Below are positions 1-8,310 of a stretch of 64,000 nucleotides of DNA, in pieces. Made by a program: the position numbers and the translations under genes. Source of the DNA: Caballeronia sp. NK8 (GTDB lineage: Bacteria; Pseudomonadota; Gammaproteobacteria; Burkholderiales; Burkholderiaceae); NCBI RefSeq assembly GCF_018408855.1, contig NZ_AP024322.1, positions 930,001 to 994,000 on the forward strand, read 5' to 3'. The first letter of the stretch is position 1. Every line of letters begins with the position of its first letter. A model generated the notes under the pieces. The model was not told where the DNA came from, ran no database searches, and saw nothing but the letters and a program-made list of their open reading frames with translations.

Positions 1-33
1 CAGCGCGACGCTCGCCGGAGAAGAAGCTTTCAT
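1..33 (-). CDS. possible start of a gene cut by the left window edge
   Basis: An ATG on the minus strand opens a frame that stays open to the window edge (11 codons, beginning MKASSPASV). It lies 14 bases downstream of the VWA gene on the same strand, so it could be the next gene of that operon. Only a weak purine-rich stretch precedes it and no domain can be judged from so few codons. It could equally be a chance ATG. Confidence 0.3.
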   Translation of the reverse strand, partial: MKASSPASVAL

Positions 34-47
34 GCGTTTCTTTTGGT

Positions 48-1223
48 TTATTTCGACAGCGCGCGCATCGCGGTTTCGAGGCCGGCCATCGTGAGCGGAT
101 ACATGCGATTGCCGAGGACATTGCGGATCGCGGCAATCGACTGCCGGTATTCCCATAGCCGCTCGGGCTCGGGATTGAGCCACGCGTGATGCGCAAACTG
201 ATCGGCGAGACGGCGCAGCCACACCGCGCCCGCCTCGGCGTTGTTGTACTCGACGGAGCCGCCCGGCTGCAGCACTTCGTACGGGCTCATGGTCGCGTCG
301 CCGACGAAGATCAGCTTGTAGTCCGGCGTGAATTTGTGCAGGACGTCGAAGGTCGGCGTGCGCTCGGCGTGACGCCGGCGATTGTGCTTCCACAAATAGT
401 CGTAGACACAGTTGTGGAAGTAGTAGAACTCGAGATGCTTGAACTCCGCCTTCGCTGCCGAGAAGAGCTCTTCGACGCGCTTGATGTGATCGTCCATCGA
501 GCCGCCGACGTCGAGCAGCATCAGCACCTTCACGTTGTTGTGGCGCTCGGGCACCATCTTGATATCGAGCCAGCCCGCGTTGGCGGCGGTGCTGCGGATC
601 GTGTCCGGCAGATCGAGTTCTTCGGCCGCGCCTTCGCGCGCGAAGCGGCGCAGACGCCGCAGCGCGACCTTGATGTTGCGCGTGCCGATTTCGACCTGAT
701 CGTCGTAGTCCTTGTACGCGCGCTCGTCCCACACCTTCACGGCGGTGCGATTGCCCGACGATTCCCCGCCGATGCGGATGCCTTCGGGGTTATATCCGCC
801 GTGCCCGAACGGCGACGTGCCGCCCGTGCCGATCCACCTGTTGCCGCCTTCGTGACGTTCCTTCTGCTCGTCCATCAGCCCTTTGAGGCGCTCCATCAGC
901 TTGTCGAGGCCGCCGAGCGCCTCGATGCGCTTCTTTTCTTCCGCCGTGAATTCGCGGTCGAGGCGCTTCCTGAGCCAGTCGAGCGGAACGTCGAATGCTT
1001 CGTCGGGCAGTTGCGTCAGGCCGTGGAAGTACGCGCCGAACGCGCGATCGAACTTGTCGAAGTACTTCTCGTCCTTCACGAGCGTCATGCGGGCGAGAAA
1101 GTAGAACTCGTCGAGCGACGGCGAAATCACCTGCGCCTTCAGCCCTTCGAGCAAGGTCAGATATTCCTTCACCGAGACGGGCAGCTTCGCGTCGCGCAGC
1201 GAGTAGAAGAAGTCGATCAGCAT
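48..1223 (-). CDS. VWA domain protein, CoxE-like
   Basis: A 391-residue protein with a C-terminal von Willebrand A domain of the CoxE-like type. It is the usual partner of a MoxR AAA ATPase; such pairs act as chaperones or metal-insertion factors for other complexes, but the client here is unknown. The metal-site motif at about residues 238-243 reads DVGGSM, so the first Ser of the normal DxSxS is Gly. The N-terminal half is charged, with a Gly-rich linker near residues 125-160. It has no signal peptide and is probably cytoplasmic. It is the last clear gene of a minus-strand set MoxR-GNAT-VWA, 19 bases after the GNAT gene. The family call is firm; the role is inferred from context. Confidence 0.88.
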   Translation of the reverse strand: MLIDFFYSLRDAKLPVSVKEYLTLLEGLKAQVISPSLDEFYFLARMTLVKDEKYFDKFDRAFGAYFHGLTQLPDEAFDVPLDWLRKRLDREFTAEEKKRIEALGGLDKLMERLKGLMDEQKERHEGGNRWIGTGGTSPFGHGGYNPEGIRIGGESSGNRTAVKVWDERAYKDYDDQVEIGTRNIKVALRRLRRFAREGAAEELDLPDTIRSTAANAGWLDIKMVPERHNNVKVLMLLDVGGSMDDHIKRVEELFSAAKAEFKHLEFYYFHNCVYDYLWKHNRRRHAERTPTFDVLHKFTPDYKLIFVGDATMSPYEVLQPGGSVEYNNAEAGAVWLRRLADQFAHHAWLNPEPERLWEYRQSIAAIRNVLGNRMYPLTMAGLETAMRALSK

Positions 1224-1242
1224 GACGCGTTCTCCATCGGGA

Positions 1243-1833
1243 TCAGCGGTCGAGCCGGAGTTGCAGATTCGCGCGCACGGCAGGCCATTCCGATTCGATG
1301 ATCGAGAACACGACCGTATCGCGATACGCGCCGTTCCGGCTGATTCCGCTGTTGCGCAGGATGCCGTCCTGCTTGGCGCCGAGCCGCGCGATCGCCGCCC
1401 GCGAAGCGTGGTTCATGAAATGCGTGCGGAACTCGACGGCGATCGTGTTCAGCTTCTCGAACGCATGCGTGAGCAGCAGCAGCTTCGCTTCGGTGTTCAG
1501 CGCGGACTTCTGCACGCGCTTCGCATACCACGTGTGACCGATCTCCAGCCGGCGATTCGCCTGTTCGACGGCGAAGTAACGCGTCGAGCCGACGATGTCG
1601 CCGCTTCGCTTGTCGATCACCGTGAGCGGCAGCGCGCCGAGCCGGTCCCGCATGTCCAGCGCCGTGTCGATATAGGCACCGGTTTCGCCGGGCGCGGGCA
1701 CGAAGGTGTACCAGAGCTTCCACAATTCGCCGTCGCTCGCGGCGGCGGTGAGAGCGGCTTCGTGCTCGCGCGTGAGCGGCACGAGCCTGACGTGTTCGCC
1801 TTCCAGCGTGACGGGTTCGATCCAGCGGCTCAT
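1243..1833 (-). CDS. GNAT family N-acetyltransferase
   Basis: A 196-residue single-domain acetyltransferase resembling the RimJ/RimL branch, which transfers acetyl from acetyl-CoA to N-terminal or small-molecule amines. It opens with the branch-typical LEGEHVRLVPL segment. The central core (GDIVGSTRYF, then RRLEIGHTWY) and a later stretch ending in GILRNSGISR match the GNAT fold. The substrate cannot be told. It sits between the MoxR gene (8 bases upstream) and the VWA gene (19 bases downstream), so it is very likely co-transcribed with them. Confidence 0.87.
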   Translation of the reverse strand: MSRWIEPVTLEGEHVRLVPLTREHEAALTAAASDGELWKLWYTFVPAPGETGAYIDTALDMRDRLGALPLTVIDKRSGDIVGSTRYFAVEQANRRLEIGHTWYAKRVQKSALNTEAKLLLLTHAFEKLNTIAVEFRTHFMNHASRAAIARLGAKQDGILRNSGISRNGAYRDTVVFSIIESEWPAVRANLQLRLDR

Positions 1834-1841
1834 GTTTCTTT

Positions 1842-2684
1842 TTAGCGATGGTTACGGTTCATGAAGAGCAGACGCTCGAACAGCGCGACGTCCTGTTCGT
1901 TCTTCAGAAGCGCGCCGTGCAAAGGCGGCACGATCTGCTTCTGATCCGACGAGCGCAGCGCTTCGGGCGGAATGTCTTCGGCCAGGAGAAGCTTCAACCA
2001 GTCGAGCAGTTCGGACGTCGACGGCTTCTTCTTGAGTCCCGACACGCCGCGCAATTCGAAGAAGCTCTGCATCGCCGCTGCGAGCAGATCCTGCTTGATA
2101 TTGGGGAAATGCACCTCGACGATGGCTTTCATCGTCTCGGCGTCCGGGAATCTGATGTAGTGGAAGAAGCAGCGGCGCAAGAACGCGTCGGGCAGTTCCT
2201 TCTCGTTGTTCGACGTGATGATGACGAGCGGCCGATGCTTCGCCTTCACGAGTTCGCGCGTCTCGTACACGTAGAACTCCATGCGGTCGAGTTCGCGCAA
2301 CAGATCGTTCGGAAATTCGATGTCCGCCTTGTCGATCTCGTCGATGAGCAGCACGCTCTGCTGGTCGGAATCGAACGCCTGCCACAGCACGCCCTTGACG
2401 ATGTAATTGCGGATGTCCTTCACGCGTTCGTCGCCGAGCTGCGAATCGCGCAGGCGCGAGACCGCGTCGTATTCGTAAAGACCTTGCTGCGCCTTGGTCG
2501 TCGACTTGATGTGCCATTGCAGGAGCGGCATGCCGAGCGCAAGCGCGACTTCTTCCGCGAGCATGGTCTTGCCGGTGCCGGGTTCGCCCTTGATGAGCAG
2601 CGGCCGTTGCAGCGTCATTGCGGCGTTCACCGCGAGCTTGAGATCGTCGGTTGCGACGTATTGCGATGAGCCTTCGAAACGCAT
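1842..2684 (-). CDS. MoxR-type AAA+ ATPase
   Basis: A 280-residue AAA+ ATPase of the MoxR family. Walker A is GEPGTGKT at residues 33-40 and Walker B LLIDE at about 112-116, followed by an Asn sensor in TSNNEKELP. The protein begins MRFEGSSQYVATDD. The frame stays open for another 180 codons upstream, but that part is low-complexity, overlaps the promoter region of the divergent cytochromes and lacks family similarity, so I place the start at 2684. MoxR proteins remodel or assemble partners together with VWA proteins, and a VWA gene lies two genes downstream. Confidence 0.92.
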   Translation of the reverse strand: MRFEGSSQYVATDDLKLAVNAAMTLQRPLLIKGEPGTGKTMLAEEVALALGMPLLQWHIKSTTKAQQGLYEYDAVSRLRDSQLGDERVKDIRNYIVKGVLWQAFDSDQQSVLLIDEIDKADIEFPNDLLRELDRMEFYVYETRELVKAKHRPLVIITSNNEKELPDAFLRRCFFHYIRFPDAETMKAIVEVHFPNIKQDLLAAAMQSFFELRGVSGLKKKPSTSELLDWLKLLLAEDIPPEALRSSDQKQIVPPLHGALLKNEQDVALFERLLFMNRNHR

Positions 2685-3081
2685 GACGAAGATCCGGTCG
2701 GGAAAAAAATCCCAGTATAAGTCAGAAGACCTTTCGACATTGAGGCGCGCCGGGTATCGTTTGAGCCGCTTCACCGCCGTTGGCGGCAGCGCGTCCGAGC
2801 GCGTTTGCAGCGAGCGCGCAGGCGGGCTCATCGCTTGTACAGGGACGAATTGTCGCAGGTCGAACGACTGCTTTTCAGCCGATTCCCCTTGCCAGCAAAG
2901 CTTCCGCGCGGTCCGCGTGTGGACGGGGGATAGGTCGCGCGGTACAATTAGCGCGATTTTTTTGGCCTGCGTGGCGACAAACCCCGTAGCAGCAAACAGT
3001 CCCGAGAAGGTTGTATTGCGCTCGGCGCGGGCCACGGCCTCTGGAGCGCCGGATTCCCCCTCAAGCCAGGTTAGAAGAGCT
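2685..3081. other. divergent intergenic region, MoxR / cytochromes
   Basis: 397 bases between the MoxR start (minus) and the first cytochrome (plus). Open frames crossing it read as low-complexity translations and I do not accept them as genes. It holds one good promoter candidate on the plus strand (2920-2948). The MoxR promoter should lie here too, but I see no convincing elements for it. Confidence 0.6.
2920..2948 (+). promoter_or_regulatory. sigma70-like promoter for the cytochrome pair
   Basis: TGGACG at 2920-2925 (4 of 6 matches to TTGACA), a 17-base spacer, then TACAAT at 2943-2948 (5 of 6). Transcription would start near 2955 and leave an untranslated leader of about 125 bases before the ATG at 3082. 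Confidence 0.5.
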
Positions 3082-3447
3082 ATGAACAATTTCGTCGGCA
3101 AATGTGCCGTGATTGCAGCGCTGTCGGGTCTTGCCGGCTTCGCGACCCAGGCGTCGGCCGACGTCGTCGGCAACGCGAAGGCCGCAGAGGGCAAGGTCGC
3201 GATGTGCATCGGCTGCCACGGCATCCCCGGCTATCGCACCGCGTACCCCGAAGTCTACGAAGTGCCGATGCTGGGTGGCCAGAACGCGCAGTACATCGCC
3301 AATGCGCTGCATGCCTACAAGAAGGGCGACCGTCATTTCGACACGATGCGTGCCATCGCGACGACGCTGTCGGATCAGGATATCGCCGATATCGCCGCGT
3401 ACTACGCCGCGCAGACTCCCCAATCGAAGAACAATCCCGACAAGTGA
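3082..3447 (+). CDS. class I cytochrome c, monohaem, exported
   Basis: A 121-residue periplasmic c-type cytochrome. A signal peptide ends at ASA (about residue 26). The single haem site is CIGCH (Cys42, Cys45, His46) and the likely sixth ligand is Met89. Small mono-haem cytochromes of this kind pass electrons between periplasmic dehydrogenases or the bc1 complex and terminal oxidases. The start is set by the signal peptide; the frame is open further upstream, but that part has no cytochrome features. A second cytochrome gene follows 42 bases downstream. The exact electron partner is unknown. Confidence 0.9.
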   Translation: MNNFVGKCAVIAALSGLAGFATQASADVVGNAKAAEGKVAMCIGCHGIPGYRTAYPEVYEVPMLGGQNAQYIANALHAYKKGDRHFDTMRAIATTLSDQDIADIAAYYAAQTPQSKNNPDK

Positions 3448-3489
3448 TCCGCGCGTGACGCGACCAAGCGACAACGGGAAGGAGAATTC

Positions 3490-3867
3490 ATGAAGCCCTC
3501 AAAGGCACTTCACAGCAGCTTCAAGGCAGCGTGCGCGGCAGCGGCGCTCATCGGCATGACGGTCGGCGGCGCGCACGCGGCCGACGTGAGCAACGGGAAG
3601 GCGCTTTCGGACAGCCACAACTGCGCGGCCTGCCACGGCCCCAACCTCAACAAGCCGGTCAGCGGCGAATATCCGAGGCTTGCGGGTCAGCATGCGACCT
3701 ATATTTACTGGGCGCTGCGCCAGTATCAGATCGGCGGCAACAACCCGAACTTCGGCCGCAACAACGCCATCATGGCGGCGCAGGTGCAGAGCCTGTCGCA
3801 GAGCGATCTGAAGGATCTCGCGGCGTATATCCAGTCGCTCGACGGCAGTCTCGTGCTGAAGAAGTAA
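3490..3867 (+). CDS. class I cytochrome c, monohaem, exported
   Basis: A 125-residue periplasmic cytochrome c. The signal peptide ends at AHA (about residue 30), the haem site is CAACH (Cys45, Cys48, His49), and Met95 in NNAIM is the likely axial ligand. A strong ribosome-binding site (AAGGAG) precedes the ATG. It resembles the upstream cytochrome in layout (haem motif near residue 45, LAGQHATYI beside LGGQNAQYI), so the pair probably arose by duplication and may work together like the two halves of a cytochrome c4. A symmetric terminator follows. Confidence 0.92.
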   Translation: MKPSKALHSSFKAACAAAALIGMTVGGAHAADVSNGKALSDSHNCAACHGPNLNKPVSGEYPRLAGQHATYIYWALRQYQIGGNNPNFGRNNAIMAAQVQSLSQSDLKDLAAYIQSLDGSLVLKK

Positions 3868-3896
3868 GCGCGCCGCATCGGACGTTGCCAAATAAG

Positions 3897-3928
3897 AAAC
3901 ACCCCGCTTCGCAGCGGGGTGTTTTTGT
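3897..3928. terminator. bidirectional intrinsic terminator
   Basis: A 12-base-pair stem (AAACACCCCGCT / AGCGGGGTGTTT) with a TCGC loop, T-rich on the plus side and A-rich on the other. It lies between the cytochrome stop and the convergent DUF1841 stop and can serve both. Confidence 0.85.
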
Positions 3929-3939
3929 TTTGCGGATGC

Positions 3940-4371
3940 TCAGTCGCGCGAGGCGCGGCGCTCGATCAGCGCGAGATAGGCGTCGGTATCCGGCGGCGTG
4001 CCCGAGCGCTGCGCTTCCCAGATCACCTGACCGAGGCAATCCATGATGGCGTGCTGCGCATCGTGCGGCGAGCCCAGGCGCGCGACGAGCCGGTCGTGCG
4101 CGCGGCGGATGCCCGGCGGCTGATCGATCGACAATTGCTCGCTGATCGCGAGATGCATCGACAGATGCAGAAACGGATTGGTCTGGCCGCGATCGGGCGA
4201 GTAATCGGCTTCACGCGAATCCGGATTCACGAGTGAGTCGTGATACTCGGGATGTTCGCCGATCCAGTCGGCGGCCATGCTTTCGAGCGGCGTCAGAATC
4301 TCGCCGGCGCGCTCCTTGCGCCACGTTTCGGTGAAGAACTGGCGAACTTCGTCGCGACTGGGATTGAACAT
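3940..4371 (-). CDS. DUF1841 family protein
   Basis: A 143-residue soluble protein that I recognise as DUF1841, a family common in beta- and gammaproteobacteria with no assigned function. Typical segments are MFNPSRDEVRQFF at the start, the central NPFLHLSMHLAI and the later DAQHAIMDCL. The conserved His residues in the middle are notable, but no mechanism is known. It follows nth by 72 bases on the same strand and may be the last gene of the rsxB-nth transcript. Confidence 0.88.
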   Translation of the reverse strand: MFNPSRDEVRQFFTETWRKERAGEILTPLESMAADWIGEHPEYHDSLVNPDSREADYSPDRGQTNPFLHLSMHLAISEQLSIDQPPGIRRAHDRLVARLGSPHDAQHAIMDCLGQVIWEAQRSGTPPDTDAYLALIERRASRD

Positions 4372-4443
4372 AAAGTATTGATTCGATTGCGGGTTTCTCA
4401 GCCCGCTATTGTAGACCGCGGCGCGCCCGGTCCGCCCAAACCG

Positions 4444-5088
4444 TCATTCGACCGGCGCGGGCGTCTTCTGCCGATATTCGCAGAGCGGCTCGATCGCGCA
4501 ATGCCAGCACTCGGGCACGCGCGCCTTGCAGACGTAGCGGCCATGCAGGATCAGCCAGTGATGCGCGTCGAGCAGGAATTCCTTCGGCGTGAATTTTTCG
4601 AGCGCGGTCTCGACGGCGCGCACGTCCTTGCCGGGCGCGAGACCCGTGCGATTCGCGACACGAAAGATGTGCGTATCGACGGCGATGGTCGGCTGTCCGA
4701 ACGCCGTGTTCAGGATGACGTTCGCGGTCTTGCGGCCGACGCCCGGCAATGCCTCCAGCGCCTCGCGCTCCGCTGGCACCTCGCCGCCGTGCTGGTCGAT
4801 GAGAATGCGGCACGTCGCGATCACGTTCTTCGCCTTCGTGCGATAGAGCCCGATCGTGCGGATGTACTCCGACACGCCGTCCTCGCCCAGCGCGAGCACC
4901 GTCGCCGGCGTATTGGCGACGGGAAACATCTTGCGCATCGCCTTGTTGACCGAAACGTCCGTCGCCTGCGCGGACAGCATCACGGCGATCAGCAGTTCGA
5001 ACGGCGTCGTGTATTCGAGTTCGGTCGTCGGATGCGGATTCAGGCTCTGCAAAGTCTCGTAGATGGCGCGGCGCTTCGTGGCGTTCAT
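4444..5088 (-). CDS. nth: endonuclease III
   Basis: A 214-residue DNA glycosylase/AP lyase that removes oxidised pyrimidines in base excision repair. The helix-hairpin-helix motif is LPGVGRKTANVIL, with the catalytic Lys at 120 and Asp at 138, the same numbers as in the E. coli enzyme. The 4Fe-4S loop is C-X6-C-X2-C-X5-C (Cys187, 194, 197, 203), also identical in position. It lies 16 bases after rsxB, as nth follows the rsx operon in E. coli. Confidence 0.97.
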   Translation of the reverse strand: MNATKRRAIYETLQSLNPHPTTELEYTTPFELLIAVMLSAQATDVSVNKAMRKMFPVANTPATVLALGEDGVSEYIRTIGLYRTKAKNVIATCRILIDQHGGEVPAEREALEALPGVGRKTANVILNTAFGQPTIAVDTHIFRVANRTGLAPGKDVRAVETALEKFTPKEFLLDAHHWLILHGRYVCKARVPECWHCAIEPLCEYRQKTPAPVE

Positions 5089-5104
5089 GGTGCGAGGCTC
5101 GTTC

Positions 5105-5953
5105 TTACGCGGGTTTGTCGCCCTTGTCGGGATGGGACGCGTTTTCGTCGCCCGTCAGTCCGAGACGGCGGCGGCGTTCCTCGGCGGCGTCGATCTGCGC
5201 CTGCACGGCGGGGCTGACCTGAGCCGTGTTTTTCGGGCCCGCGCCGAGCTGCGCCATCTCTTCCTTCTTCTTGCGTGCGCGTTCGAGCGCGGCCTGAATG
5301 ATCGCGCGTTTTTTGGCCTCGGGGTCGTCGCTCGACGCGGGCGCAGCGGCGGGAGCTTCCTGCGCCGCTTGATTCGTTTGATCGGCTTGTGCCGCGCGCG
5401 CTGCCTGACGCGCGCTGGCGCGTGCCTCGGCTTCCGCGCGTTCGCGCTCGATGCGCGCCATGTGGCGGTCGTGACGCGCGCGCGCCAGATCGGCTTCTTC
5501 CTGACTCCATGCATCCCAGCCGGTGCGCTCGCCGGTCACCGGCACCATCGCGATGCAATCGACCGGGCAGGGCGGCACGCACAGATCGCAACCCGTGCAC
5601 AGCTCGGCGATGACCGTATGCATCTGCTTGGCCGCCCCGGCGATGGCATCGACCGGACACGCCTGCATGCACAGCGTGCAACCGATGCACACGTTCTCAT
5701 CGATCACCGCGACCGGCCGCGCGCGCTCGACGCCATGCGTCGTATCAAGAGGATTTTCGGGCTTGCCGAGCAGCGCGGCGAGCCGGGCGATGCCTTCGGC
5801 GCCGCCCGGCGGACACTGGTTATAGTTCGCCTCGCCCGCGGCGATGGCTTCGGCGTAGGGCCGGCAGGCGGGATAGCCGCATTTCGTGCATTGCGTCTGC
5901 GGCAGCAGGTCTTCGATGCGCTCTGCGAGCGTCTTGGAAACGGTTGCGGTCAC
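5105..5953 (-). CDS. rsxB: RsxB/RnfB-like iron-sulphur protein
   Basis: A 282-residue ferredoxin-type protein. The N-terminal 4Fe-4S domain has Cys22, 25, 30 and 47; two ferredoxin-type clusters use Cys89/92/95/99 and Cys119/122/125/129. The N-terminal membrane anchor of a classical RnfB is missing, so the protein is probably soluble. From about residue 150 on it carries an Arg/Glu/Ala-rich tail likely to form a coiled coil. RnfB normally feeds electrons to a six-subunit membrane complex, but no other rnf/rsx gene is present here. The partner is unknown. Confidence 0.9.
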   Translation of the reverse strand: MTATVSKTLAERIEDLLPQTQCTKCGYPACRPYAEAIAAGEANYNQCPPGGAEGIARLAALLGKPENPLDTTHGVERARPVAVIDENVCIGCTLCMQACPVDAIAGAAKQMHTVIAELCTGCDLCVPPCPVDCIAMVPVTGERTGWDAWSQEEADLARARHDRHMARIERERAEAEARASARQAARAAQADQTNQAAQEAPAAAPASSDDPEAKKRAIIQAALERARKKKEEMAQLGAGPKNTAQVSPAVQAQIDAAEERRRRLGLTGDENASHPDKGDKPA

Positions 5954-6319
5954 GAGGGATTGCGATGATGCCTTGGGGACGGGCGCAGCGTGGGCGCAGG
6001 GGCGTCGCCGGAAGATGACGGACGCCAGGAACGCTTCGCGTTCACGACGACGTCACGCTGCCGGTTCGGCGCGCGTCCCGCTTTCCGGTCGCGCGCTCAG
6101 CTTTGATCGACATTATCGCCGAAGTCACCCGTTATCGTGACGAATGTCTTTCAATCCTAATTGCCAATGTTCTTCGATGTGCGCATAATCGAAGCGCTTT
6201 TCCGTTTGACCGCAGGACGGTGTTTCCCATTAACCCTGGGCAGCGCCCGTTCACGTCATGTACCCCAATGTGGGCCGCGTGACGCTAATCCGGCAACGCG
6301 GCTCGCGAGTCATGCCACC
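5954..6319. other. divergent intergenic region, rsxB / tetR
   Basis: 366 bases between the starts of rsxB (minus) and the TetR gene (plus). It holds a clear plus-strand promoter at 6161-6189. I see no gene in it and no obvious palindromic TetR operator. Confidence 0.6.
6161..6189 (+). promoter_or_regulatory. sigma70-like promoter of the TetR gene
   Basis: TTGCCA at 6161-6166, a 17-base spacer, and CATAAT at 6184-6189, each matching consensus at 5 of 6 positions. Transcription would start near 6196. This argues against translation beginning at the upstream in-frame ATG at 6161 and supports the ATG at 6320. Confidence 0.6.
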
Positions 6320-6952
6320 ATGAATCAGCCGAAAATCAAAAGAGATCCTGAAGGCACCCGGCGCCGTATTTTGCTTGCCGCCGCAGAAGAATTCGCTGCC
6401 GGAGGTCTGTTTGGCGCCCGCGTCGATCAGATCGCGCGCCGGGCGGAGACCAATGAACGCATGCTCTACTACTACTTCGGTAGCAAGGAGCAGTTATTCA
6501 CCGCCGTGCTCGAACACGCGCTCGCCGCGCTCGTCGACGCCGAGCGCACGCTCGAACTCGACGGTATCGCGCCTATCGAAGCGATGACACGTCTTGCGCA
6601 TTTCGTCTGGGATTATTACCGCGATCACCCGGAGCTCTTGCGTCTCATCAATAACGAAAACCTGCACGAAGCGAGATATATCAAAGGATCGAATCGCATA
6701 CGCGAACTCATCTCACCAATTGTCACGACGCTCACGGCCATTCTCGATCGTGGCCAGAAGGCCGGATTGTTTCGCACCGACGTCGATCCGCTCAAGTTCT
6801 ACATCATCCTGTCGGGTCTCGGCTATTACATCGTCTCGAACCGTTTCACGCTGGAAGCGACATTCGGGCTCGATTTCAGCGAGCAGGGCCAGCGTGATCA
6901 GATCGTGCGGATGAATACGGAACTGCTGCTGGCGTATCTGACGCGTCGCTGA
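6320..6952 (+). CDS. TetR/AcrR family transcriptional regulator
   Basis: A 210-residue one-component repressor. The N-terminal helix-turn-helix spans about residues 14-58 (RRRILLAAAEEFAAGG to MLYYYFGSKEQLF), followed by a helical ligand-binding domain. The start at 6320 is chosen because the family begins here and the promoter at 6161-6189 overlaps the longer version; there is no strong ribosome-binding site. The C-terminal half resembles regulators annotated near RutR, but the ligand cannot be told. It is flanked by rsxB and phaZ, neither clearly a target. Confidence 0.88.
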   Translation: MNQPKIKRDPEGTRRRILLAAAEEFAAGGLFGARVDQIARRAETNERMLYYYFGSKEQLFTAVLEHALAALVDAERTLELDGIAPIEAMTRLAHFVWDYYRDHPELLRLINNENLHEARYIKGSNRIRELISPIVTTLTAILDRGQKAGLFRTDVDPLKFYIILSGLGYYIVSNRFTLEATFGLDFSEQGQRDQIVRMNTELLLAYLTRR

Positions 6953-6986
6953 TTTCGCACCGACGCGCACGCGGCGTCGGAGACAA

Positions 6987-7021
6987 AAAAACGTCGCGCC
7001 CTTTGCAGGGCGCGACGTTTT
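6987..7021. terminator. bidirectional intrinsic terminator
   Basis: A 14-base-pair stem (AAAACGTCGCGCCC with its complement) around a TTTGCA loop, with A- and T-rich flanks on both sides. It lies between the convergent ends of the TetR gene and phaZ. Confidence 0.85.
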
Positions 7022-7038
7022 GCTTTGACGTGCTCGCG

Positions 7039-8310
7039 TTACGCGGGCACGGCTTCTGTCTTCGGCGTCTTGTCGTGTTCGAGGATGAACTCGCGCAGTT
7101 GCGGATACACCATCGTGCGCCAGCGCCGGCCCGAGAAAATGCCATAGTGGCCGGCTTTCTCCGCCGTGAAGTGGCGCTTGTGTTTCGGCGGGATGCCGGT
7201 GCACAGATCGTGCGCGGCGCGTGTCTGGCCGCTGCCGGAGATATCGTCGAGCTCGCCTTCGATCGTGAAGAGCGCGGTATGCGTGATGTCCTGCGGACGC
7301 ACGAGTTCCTCGTTGACTTCCCAGGTGCCTTCCGCGAGCCGGAACTCCTGGAACACGACGCGGATCGTCTCCAGGTAATACTCGGCGGCCATGTCGAGCA
7401 CGGCGTTGTATTCGTCGTAGAAACGGCGATGTTGCTCGGCGTCGTCATCGTCGCCGCGCAGCAGATTTTGATAGAAGTCCCAATGGGCCGTGAGATGGCG
7501 CTCCGGATTCATCGCGACGAAGCCCGCGTGCTGCAGGAAGCCCGGATAGACCTTGCGTCCCACGCCGGGATAGTTCGCCGGCACCGTGTAGATGACGTTG
7601 TTCTCGAACCACCCGTACGAGTGCTCGTTCGCGAGCGAGTTGACCGATGTGGGGCTGCGGCGCGCGTCGATCGGGCCGCCCATCATGGTCATCGTGCGCG
7701 GCGTGTCTTCGCCGCGGCTCGCCATCAGCGAAATGGCGGCGAGCACCGGCACGGTCGGCTGACACACCGAGATCACATGCAGGTCCTTCGCGCCGATATG
7801 GCGGATGAACTCCTGAATGTATTCGACGTAATCGTCCAGATGGAACGGGCCGTTCTCGATCGGCACCATGCGCGCGTCGATCCAGTCGGTGATGTACACC
7901 TTGTGGTCCTGCAACAGCGTTTTCACGGTGTCGCGCAGCAACGTGGAGTGATGGCCCGAGAGCGGCGCGCAGACGAGCACGATCGGCTCGTTCTTCAGCT
8001 TGGTGACGGTCGCGCTGTCATCGGCGAAGCGCTTGAAGCGCAACAGGCGGCAGAACGGTTTCTCGACCACCGTCTGCTCGACGATCGGAATGTTGTGGCC
8101 GTCCTTGACGATCTGATGGAGGTCGAACTGCGGCTTCTCGTAATCCTTGCCGAGCCGATAGAGCAGCTCGTAACCCGCAGCGAAGCGGCTGGAGCCAGGA
8201 ATGTAGGCGAGGGGGCTGGCCGGGTTGACGAACGACTTCGATGCGGCCTCGGCCCATGCTGTGAGGGGAGACAGCATGGCACGCTGAAATTCGTGAATTT
8301 GATAGAGCAT
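7039..8310 (-). CDS. phaZ: intracellular polyhydroxybutyrate depolymerase
   Basis: A 423-residue cytoplasmic alpha/beta hydrolase that mobilises stored poly(3-hydroxybutyrate). The catalytic residues fall at the numbers known for Ralstonia eutropha PhaZ1: Cys183 in SVCQPTV (Cys in place of Ser), Asp355 in EGELDD and His388 in KAGHYG. The start at 8310 (MLYQIHEFQ) is chosen because the family begins there; 43 further codons upstream are low-complexity and run into a 13-bp hairpin. No signal peptide is seen, which fits an enzyme acting on native granules. No other pha gene is present in the window. Confidence 0.95.
   Translation of the reverse strand: MLYQIHEFQRAMLSPLTAWAEAASKSFVNPASPLAYIPGSSRFAAGYELLYRLGKDYEKPQFDLHQIVKDGHNIPIVEQTVVEKPFCRLLRFKRFADDSATVTKLKNEPIVLVCAPLSGHHSTLLRDTVKTLLQDHKVYITDWIDARMVPIENGPFHLDDYVEYIQEFIRHIGAKDLHVISVCQPTVPVLAAISLMASRGEDTPRTMTMMGGPIDARRSPTSVNSLANEHSYGWFENNVIYTVPANYPGVGRKVYPGFLQHAGFVAMNPERHLTAHWDFYQNLLRGDDDDAEQHRRFYDEYNAVLDMAAEYYLETIRVVFQEFRLAEGTWEVNEELVRPQDITHTALFTIEGELDDISGSGQTRAAHDLCTGIPPKHKRHFTAEKAGHYGIFSGRRWRTMVYPQLREFILEHDKTPKTEAVPA

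Noticed and set aside
6161..6319. Upstream extension of the TetR gene
   Set aside because: The -35 and -10 boxes lie inside this extension, so it would not be transcribed.
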